Origin: Funneliformis mosseae
Taxonomy: Eukaryota; Glomeromycota; Glomeromycetes; Glomerales; Glomeraceae
Assembly (NCBI GenBank): GCA_910592005.1
Contig: CAJVPP010002335.1
Span: 1 to 15,255 of the forward strand
Direction: 5' to 3'
Length of the DNA stretch: 15,255 bases
A model generated the notes under the pieces. That model was not told where the DNA came from. It was given only the letters and a program-made list of their open reading frames with translations, and did no database searches. The translations under genes were made by a program, and so were the position numbers. The stretch's first letter is position 1. Each line of letters starts with the position of its first letter. Shown here one piece after another: positions 8,761 to 15,255 of the stretch.

Positions 8761-8910
8761 CTTATTGTATAGTATTTAGACAATAACATGCTGTTTTCGA
8801 TTGAGGCCATTTGATAGGCTCAGATTGTGCCACGTAAGTGGCGCAATCTGGCCATCAAATTGCTGAAATCGAAAATAGGAGGGTAATTGTCTAAAGACCT
8901 ATACAATAAG
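8761..8910. mobile_element. 150-bp foldback element with two 73-bp arms
   Basis: 8761-8833 and 8838-8910 are inverse copies with a 4-base loop (GTAA, 8834-8837). The inner 13 bases pair with one mismatch (CAGATTGTGCCAC against GTGGCGCAATCTG). The outer ends match as CTTATTGTATAG against CTATACAATAAG, and blocks such as TTTAGACAAT and TTTTCGATT are shared in between. Overall I judge roughly 75-80% of positions paired. The octamer ATTATATA occurs just left (8753-8760) and six bases beyond the right arm (8917-8924); it could be a target duplication of the hAT or MULE size, or chance. Its size and symmetry fit a MITE or foldback element, and a transcript would form a hairpin. It has no coding capacity. 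Confidence 0.7.
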
Positions 8911-9032
8911 TGTTTTATTATATAGACTCGCACAATCACACTATAAAATGAGTTTATTTCTAGTCAATTTTAATAATTTAAATTTTTTTTTTTTTTTTTT
9001 CTACAATACACTTTTTCTTTTCGAATTTTAAC

Positions 9033-10729
9033 ATGAAAGTTCCGCGAAAAAATAAGGTCAGTGTTTTTAAATTATATCATGTATTTGTAGTTATTTATTT
9101 TATGTTATTTAGTTATCTTCTTCGATTGTTTATACTAAACCTGCAAGGAACAAAAAGAATATTTTAAACAAAAGTCCGTTGTTGAAAATACTCATTTATC
9201 AACAAACAGCTGGCTTAAAAATTCGAAAATTATCGCGAAACAGTTGGACTGGCTGGTATTTGTGAGAATATCACTAACTTAAAAGACTTGGAAGAACAGA
9301 TATCTGATTATGTTATAGTAATGAAACAACAAAACGGAGAAGAATATTCAACATCATCTATTATTAATGCAATGCATGCATTAAATCGACATCTAAATAT
9401 GTATTCCCCACTATGACCAGTTGATTTACTTGATCAAAAGCAATTTCCTGATTTACATTTGATACTTGATGGTAAATTAAAAGAATTAGCCGAAGTTGGT
9501 AAAGGCATAAAAAAGGGATCTTCAGCTCTTACTATTGAGGAATGTTAACAGATTTTGCAATCTCCTATACTTACTCGAGAAACGCCATTAAGACTTTAAA
9601 AAGAATCTTTTTTTATAATGCAATTTTTCTTGGTCTTCGTGGTGGAGAGCATTATAAATTAAAATTTAGTCATTTTCATAAAAAATATGATGGAGGTTAT
9701 GATGTAAATATTACTCGATCAAAGATAAAACAAGGAGGTATTGAAGATCCAAATAATGGTTCTGATGATAAATTACAAATTCCAGATCATCCAAGTATTA
9801 TTGCAGATTATGATTTATTTTTTATCAAATGTCCTGTTGATGTAAAGGAGAATTTTTATTTACAGGAAATAACTAATGAAAATGGTAAATAATATATGTA
9901 ATTTCAAAAATTTAACAATGATATCATTTATTAATTTAACTGTTATATTTTATTAGTATATATTTATAAAGGTAGATAGTATTTAAAAAATCAAATAGGA
10001 AAACTTCAATTACAAGAATTCCTTCATAATCTTGCAGTTGAATGTGGAATTTCTGTTGAAGGAAGAAAAATTACTAACCATTCTGGATGTAAATCCTTAG
10101 TTTCTTTATTAAAGGAATTAAATTTTACAGATATTTAAGTTATGTTTATATCCCAACATAAATCTATAAGTGGATTAAAGTCATATGAACAATCAAATGA
10201 AAAACTCCAAAATTTTTCATTAAATGGATTAGTTGATGCTATTTTTACATCTGATATGATTAGTATTATCAAGTTTTTATATAAAATAATTATATATTAA
10301 TATATTAATTTATTTTTGTATACAGATCAAAATACTTTAATGTCATGTAGTATTACTTCAATGATCAATGATGAACAAACCCAATTTGCAAGTGATGAAC
10401 ATAAGCAGAATAGTAATAAAACACCTAATACAATTTCAACACTTAGCTTTCATACTGTATTGCAAGTTATTAAAAGTACTATATTATTTATTAATATTAT
10501 GTTTTATTATTTAAAATACTTATTTTTATCTAAATTCTTGGTAGAAAATAATTCTTTGTAACAAATTAACATGAAAAATGATAATAAAGTGAAAATGCCA
10601 CTTCAAGAAGATAAAAATATTTCTAACTTAAATATTGATTTTGAGAGTTTTCAAGATCTTTTTAAACAAAATGATACTAAAGTTACTTTTTATAATTGTT
10701 CATTTAATTTTAATAGTATGAAAAATTAA
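9033..10729 (+). pseudogene. Decayed tyrosine-recombinase-like (DUF3504/Crypton-type) gene
   Basis: The order and motifs match the phage-integrase-like family that is abundant in arbuscular mycorrhizal fungi. ATG at 9033; helical N-terminal part from about 9225 (ENYRETVGLAG, then KLKELAEVGKG); core FFYNAIFLGLRGGEHYKLKF with the first catalytic Arg at 9638-9640 and a candidate Lys in ITRSKIKQ; GRKITNHSG box at 10055-10090; QHKSISGLKSYE with the likely Tyr at 10184-10186; tail ending VTFYNCSFNF, stop at 10727-10729. Introns fit at 9057-9112, 9885-9956 and 10263-10325. It is broken by one-base shifts near 9220 and 9595 and by stops at 9414, 9546, 9977, 10136 and 10559. The second catalytic Arg of HxxR is Cys (10088-10090). 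Such proteins would cut and rejoin DNA; this copy cannot. Confidence 0.75.
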
Positions 10730-11505
10730 TAATATTAATATATTTGTATAATATAGTGAAATTCAATTATTATATATATTACTAATAAAGTTATTCAATA
10801 AATGTAAAATATATATAGTGTAATCTTATAAGAATATATAATAAAATTTTATATTGTTAATAGCTCATACTATAATTTCATTACTAAAGTTTAAGGTCTC
10901 TCAGTGTAATGTATTGAGATAAATCGAAATTAGATGACCCCTTTATTTAGCAAGTATTAACATGCAGAATAATCTCATGCTTATAAATTATCAATAAAGA
11001 GATTCAGGTTAAATTAAAACTTATAAATTTTGATTACTAAAGAACTGAAAAAATAATTTTTATCTTGATTTATTTTTGATTCACATTTCAAATAACAAAA
11101 ATCTACTCTGCATATTATCTTTTTAGGAAATTATTAACTCAATATGATATTAAAAATAGACAATTATATCAACCATATCCTAATTGAGACATTTTGAAAA
11201 GATATCATATGTTACATAAACGATGAAATAGTTTTCTTATATGCCGCAATTAATTAATTTTAAATATAAATAGAACTTTGATTTCTCTTAATCCAAGCAG
11301 AAAAAAAAAATCTTATGCTTAATTTAAATTTAAGCATTGATCTTTTTTATATAAATTTAAAGTTAGAATTTTATAAATATATACAATATACTTAAGAACT
11401 GATCATTTTGCGTAATGTATTTTATTGACTAATATTGATCATTTTATTAAACAAAATTTATATACAAAATTTATAGCTATAAAAACTAAAATTATAGCTA
11501 TTGAA
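10730..11505. other. AT-rich spacer between two transposon relics
   Basis: No gene was supported. It probably contains the downstream flank of the recombinase relic and the terminal part of the hAT relic. A CAGTGTAATG at 10903-10912 resembles a hAT end but has no partner in view. Confidence 0.4.
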
Positions 11506-11824
11506 CTAATTTAATAGAGGAAAAATATCAAAATTATCACTATTTCTCTTTAAGAATAACATTTTATCTACCAATACTGAAGACAATCAAGTTCGTCTAA
11601 CTGAAATATGATTGCTAATATCTTAAATAAACCTCTCACTAGGTATAGATGCTGCAAGAATATATAAATACTTTCTTGCAATTTGAGCTAAAACTGGTAA
11701 AGTAGACTTATTAATTGACCACCACTTTAATAGATCATCCTTCAATCTGATTTACCTTTTTTACAAATAAAATACCACTTCATCATCATCTCCTATATTT
11801 GTTTTCTTATTTACTTATTGAATG
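11506..11824 (-). mobile_element. hAT transposase relic, C-terminal dimerisation region
   Basis: The minus strand reads VNKKTNIGDDDEVVFYL, stop, KR, stop, IRLKDDLLKWWSINKSTLPV, LAQIARKYLYILAASIPSER, then ISNHISVRRT, stop, and LVDKMLFLKRN. The WW.IN...P.LA.IARKYL..A.SIPSER pattern is the conserved hAT family C-terminal (dimerisation) region. Four in-frame stops interrupt it before the final TAG at 11508-11506. An acceptor-like TTAATAG ends at 11825, and upstream on the same strand are GTAAGT donors (11913, 12184, 12410), so the original gene probably had introns. The catalytic DDE part is not recognisable here. It cannot be active. Confidence 0.75.
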
Positions 11825-11839
11825 CTATTAATATTAAAG

Positions 11840-12420
11840 AAATTTAAAAAAAAAAAATTAAATTAAATTAAATTAAATAAATAAAAAAATTAAAATTAAA
11901 TTAATTCACTTACCACTGCTACCAATTTTTGATACAGTAATAATCTTATTTATCAAAAAAAACTATAAAAAAAAATTAAAATAATTAAAAAAAAAAATAA
12001 TTAAATAATTAAATAATTAATAAATTAAATATTAAATTTAAATTTAAATAAATAATAAAAAAATTAAATAAATAAAACCTGATTCTTTATTGCAAAATCA
12101 CCCAAATATTTCTATAAAAATAATTAATAATAAATATAAAGAAAAATAAATAAATAAATAAATAAAAAAAAATAATCCACTTACTACTTCGTTAAAAAAA
12201 TTGTTATCACAAATCCTGAAATAATATAACTTAAAAAATAAATAAATAAATAAATACAAAAAATAAATTTAAAAATGAAATTAATTAAATTTAAATAAAA
12301 AAAATTAATCCTAACTAACAAAACCCCTAATTAATATTAAAAAAAATTGATAGAAATAAATTAAAAAAATAAATAAATAAATAAATAAAAAAATAAATTA
12401 AAAAACTTACTGATATAGTA
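11840..12420. repeat. A/T-only low-complexity tract, (TAAA)n-like
   Basis: Long runs of AAAT, AATAA and TAAATAAATAAA with A homopolymers dominate. They are broken by short mixed-sequence islands at about 11905-11960, 12075-12115, 12175-12222 and 12400-12440. The islands carry minus-strand GTAAGT or acceptor-like sequences. Some islands may be mini-exons of the hAT relic separated by expanded A/T introns. Confidence 0.6.
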
Positions 12421-12980
12421 ACTAATAACCAAATGAACTCTTAATGAATCGGCTGAATCCAATTAGAAACTCAAGTAAAAAAGATTTCTAAAAATTAAAA
12501 TTGATCGCTTGGTATATGAAATCTTAAAGAAGACTTTAGATTATATGCAGAAAGTAAAAAACAAATAATACTCAAAATTCCAACTGATCCTGAAATATAA
12601 AAAGTAAATATTAATAAATAATTCCAATTTATATACAGTAATTTTCCCTTTCACTTCACCTATTACCTTGCCATTTCACTATCTTATTATTTTCTATTTC
12701 CTTTTACTTTCTTCTATTACCTTTTATTGTTTTTTATCACCTTTACCACCCTCTACTATTCTCCATTGCCCTTACTATCCATATTTCACTACTAACTCAA
12801 TTAATTAAATATGAAATCTAAATAAATTAAAATATTAAAAAAAAAATATTAAAAAAAAAAATATTAAAAAAAAATTCTTATCCACAGCCGAAATTGGTAA
12901 AGCTTACTTTCTCAGTTCAGTTCTAAAAAAAGAAGCTTTACAAAGGCAAAAAAAGATTATCAATTTAACATTTGATAATC
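12421..12980. other. Gene-poor stretch with a pyrimidine-rich tract
   Basis: From 12640 to 12785 the plus strand is almost all C and T with scattered A (TTTCACTTCACCTATTACC and similar loose copies of TATTACCTTTT). This is strong strand asymmetry and looks like a decayed simple repeat. A-runs follow at 12836-12872. A short inverted repeat (GATTATCA..TGATAATC) lies at 12955-12980. No gene was seen. Confidence 0.5.
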
Positions 12981-13195
12981 AATTTAAGATTCAAATCTGA
13001 ATCTGAATCTGAAAAAGCAGATTTAAATCTGAATCTGAACCTGAATCTGACAAATCAGATCTGAATCTGAATCCAAATCTGATGGATCTGATCTGATCTG
13101 AATTTAAATCTAAATCTGATCCAAATTTGACAGATCTAATCTGCATCTATTCTGAATCTAATGGATCAGATTTGAATTGATCTAAATCTGTGCGA
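12981..13195. repeat. Degenerate AATCTG / GATCTG hexamer repeat
   Basis: About 200 bases consist of imperfect tandem copies of AATCTG (GAATCTGAATCTGA, AAATCTG, GATCTGATCTGATCTG). Unit length is mostly six bases, with point changes and shorter insertions. It abuts the C-terminal side of the Ty3/gypsy integrase relic, which reads towards it on the minus strand; there the repeat would read as alternating SD, QI or RF residues depending on frame. It may be a microsatellite or an eroded low-complexity tail of the polyprotein. Confidence 0.75.
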
Positions 13196-14520
13196 AATAC
13201 TAGCAGTTGTAATACAATTTTTTGCAATTTCTCTAATTTGTAATAATTGATCAATCAAATTTTATAAATGTTTTAATAATGTAATATTTTGATCATCAAG
13301 ATTGTCTAGGAGTAATATTGCATCTCTCCCATATACCAAATAAAAAGAAGATATTTTTGTAATAAAATGTTTTCTTATATGATATGCAAACAAAGTTAAT
13401 GCAATTTATAAATCCCAATTATCTAGATCTTGTGCTGTTTTTGCTAAAGATTTATACAAGATGCAGTTAAAATATTTCACTAGCTTATTTGTTTAGGGAT
13501 GATAAAGTGTTAATAATAAATGTTTAATCTTGAATTTATCCATCAATTCTTTGATCATCTGATTGTTAAAATGAATTCCTTTATCAGAAAGGATCTTTGT
13601 AGAATATCTATATCAACAGATTATATTTTCATAAATAAATAAAATAACCTATTTCGCAGTAGCTTCAGGAATAGCTTTAGCTTTAGACTACTTAGTAAAA
13701 TAATTAACAGCTATAATAATCATTTGATGTAATAGATAGAGGTCCAATGAAATCTATACTAATTTGATAAAAAGGTGCTTAAACTGGTATAGGATGTAAT
13801 TCTTTATGTTTCTTTAGTTTTCCTCTTCTTTAGTAACTATTGTAAGAACAAATATATTCTCTAATATTTTTATATAATTGAGGTCATTAATATCATTTTT
13901 TGATTTTATCAAATAAGTTAGTTTTATATTAGAGTGAATTTTTCCTCTTTTATAACCTATAATACAATCATAGATAATAATACTATAAGGTAAATTCTTT
14001 TATACACATTTTACAGTATGTATAAATATGATGATTCTTAATATTACAGATAAAGATATATTGAAATTCTTCTTTATTGATGAGTTAGTTGTCTATAACT
14101 AATTTAATTTTAATATTTTCATAATATATATTTTTTGTTTTATCCTTTAGACTTTCATATCAAATTGCAGTAATCAAAGATACGTTAGAAAATTGTTGAA
14201 ATATTTAGTCCTCAAATCAGATTTCTTCATTATTTTTAACAGAATTATACTTAAAAGAAATATGTTATTCATCTTCTACTTTTTCAATTTTAGCAGTAGT
14301 TATCATGAAGACTTTCTGTATATATATTCATATTTTTGATTATTATTGATTCAAGAAAAAGTATCTGCATTGATGTTTAATTTTTCAGATCTGTGCTTAA
14401 TTTCAAAATCATATTGTTGAAGTTTCATAATCTATTATGTTCTTCTACCTTTAGAAATCTTTAATATTTGTAACTATTTAAAGGCTAAATGATCAGTAAT
14501 AATGATAAAAGATTGTGAGC
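13190..14520 (-). mobile_element. Ty3/gypsy retrotransposon relic: RNase H end and integrase
   Basis: On the minus strand, from 14518 down, TDHLAFK, stop, LQILKISKGR and MKLQQYDFEIKHRSEKLNIN, then ADTFS form the end of RNase H. After a degraded stretch, LKKHKELHPIPV and ISIDFIGPLSI start the integrase core. ILSDKGIHFNNQMIKELMDK follows, then HP, stop, TNKLVKYFN and FYLVYGRDAILLL. The D,D35E residues map to Asp at 13752-13754 and Asp at 13583-13585. The third position, normally Glu in LVERFN, is Lys at 13475-13477 with the right spacing. Many stops replace Trp or Gln codons. Protease and reverse transcriptase are missing and no LTR was recognised. Integrase is dead both by stops and by the lost Glu. 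Confidence 0.8.
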
Positions 14521-14614
14521 TTAAATAATGATAAAAGTATTATAATCAGATGTTGATTCTAATGATTACAGATCTACAAATATGTAGCAGAATACAAATG
14601 TTGATAATGTCAAA

Positions 14615-14703
14615 CATATTTAAACATGTTTAACATGTTTAATATAATTAATATATCTAATATATCAGATATATCTAATATAATTAATATAGTTAATATA
14701 TTA
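14615..14703. repeat. AT-rich palindromic/tandem tract at transposon insertion site
   Basis: AAACATGTTTAACATGTTT is followed by repeated ATATATCTAAT / ATTAATATA units, giving near-palindromic sequence that ends in TA directly before the Tc1-like end. Tc1/mariner elements insert at TA, so this may be the target site; its simple composition could also be unrelated. Confidence 0.4.
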
Positions 14704-15255
14704 CAGACCCCTGCCAAAATTCTCTAGACGCCATCTTTTGGGCTTTTTTGTACTAATTACATCATGTGACTGTAGAAAATTGCAGCTATATAATGTTTCA
14801 ACCATTATTTACTAAATCAAACCAAATAAATATGTGTTTGGTTTGTTTATTTTGATTTTAGATCAAAATAAAATTTTATCTTTTTAAAACAACGAAATGT
14901 CTAAAGAATTAATAATAGAACAATGCAGTGGTATAATTTTTTGCTATCAATGCAGTGATTATTATCGAACTATTATTATGACTATCTATTAAGAATCTAT
15001 AGGCCGAAGTTAAGAAAAGCATCTGTGAAAAGAAAAAATTGCCTTCCAACCTTGCTCAACTTGATCAACATGTTATAAGGACATGGAAACAAATTCTGAT
15101 ACAAAATATCGAAAATTTGGTTGATAGTATGCCGTAGCAAATTTGGGTTGTGATTTAAGCAAATTGAGATCTGACAAGTACTAATTATTTATTACTAAAT
15201 GTGTAGCATATCATATTTTAATAAATATATTAATAAATATTTTTTAATAAAATTT
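14704..15255 (+). mobile_element. Internally deleted Tc1/mariner element, left end and transposase remnants (partial)
   Basis: A TA (14702-14703) is followed by CAGACCCCTGCCAAAATTCT, a plausible terminal repeat start. At 14897 an ATG opens MSKELIIEQCSGIIFCYQCS, which resembles the N-terminus of Tc1-like transposases. After about 30 codons, and without the DNA-binding linker or DDE core, the sequence passes to KNL, stop, AEVKK (14991-15017), then LPSNLAQLDQHVIRTWKQI and NIENLVDSMP, stop, QIWVVI: the usual Tc1 C-terminus. So some 230-260 central codons are absent. Further stops lie in the C-terminal part. CAAACCAAA / TTTGGTTTG (14818-14845) is a subterminal inverted repeat. The right terminal repeat should lie beyond the window. 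Such short copies can move only if an intact transposase exists elsewhere. Confidence 0.75.

Noticed and set aside
10903..10912. CAGTGTAATG as a possible hAT terminal repeat
   Set aside because: No matching inverted end or 8-base duplication found in the window.
11840..12420. CRISPR-like or satellite array in the (TAAA)n tract
   Set aside because: No regular repeat-spacer structure; it is simple low-complexity A/T sequence.
1..15255. tRNA, rRNA or other structured RNA genes
   Set aside because: No cloverleaf, conserved rRNA block or RNA polymerase III box pair was recognised by eye; a tRNAscan or Rfam search would be needed to be certain.

Overview
The window looks like a piece of a very AT-rich fungal nuclear genome. 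It has one intron-bearing tyrosinase gene, scattered relics of several DNA-transposon and retrotransposon families, and long A/T-only filler. This combination, plus a tyrosine-recombinase-like family that I associate with arbuscular mycorrhizal fungi, suggests Glomeromycotina (Rhizophagus or a relative). That assignment is an inference; there is no rRNA or other marker here.

Layout. 1-300 (minus) is the 5' part of a gene for a secreted protein, cut by the window edge. 301-5100 is mostly gene-poor. It holds two unrecognised minus-strand coding-like stretches (2069-2359 and 3389-3748), a small foldback element (3811-3904) and two diverged copies of one repeat (794-873 and 4462-4553). 5204-7321 (plus) is the best gene: a five-exon type-3 dicopper tyrosinase of about 594 residues, with all six copper histidines and the Cys-x-His thioether motif. 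7775-7994 (plus) is a short frameshifted coding relic. 8761-8910 is a striking inverted repeat with two 73-bp arms and a 4-base loop.

From 9 kb on, the window is a graveyard of mobile elements. 9033-10729 (plus) is a decayed intron-containing tyrosine-recombinase-like gene. 11506-11824 (minus) is the dimerisation end of a hAT transposase, with possible upstream mini-exons in A/T-only sequence. 12981-13195 is a degenerate AATCTG repeat. 13190-14520 (minus) is an RNase H-integrase relic of a Ty3/gypsy retrotransposon. 14704-15255 (plus) is an internally deleted Tc1/mariner element that runs off the right edge.

The genes do not form a pathway. The tyrosinase would oxidise phenols to quinones (melanin or wall cross-linking). 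The transposon relics share a decay style in which many nonsense changes look like C-to-T or G-to-A transitions (CAA, CGA and TGG becoming stops), as expected from cytosine-methylation decay or a RIP-like process. I did not find a clearly new biological system. The most structured unexplained items are the 150-bp inverted repeat, the deleted Tc1 element, the GTAAGT-punctuated hAT region and the unrecognised coding fragments.
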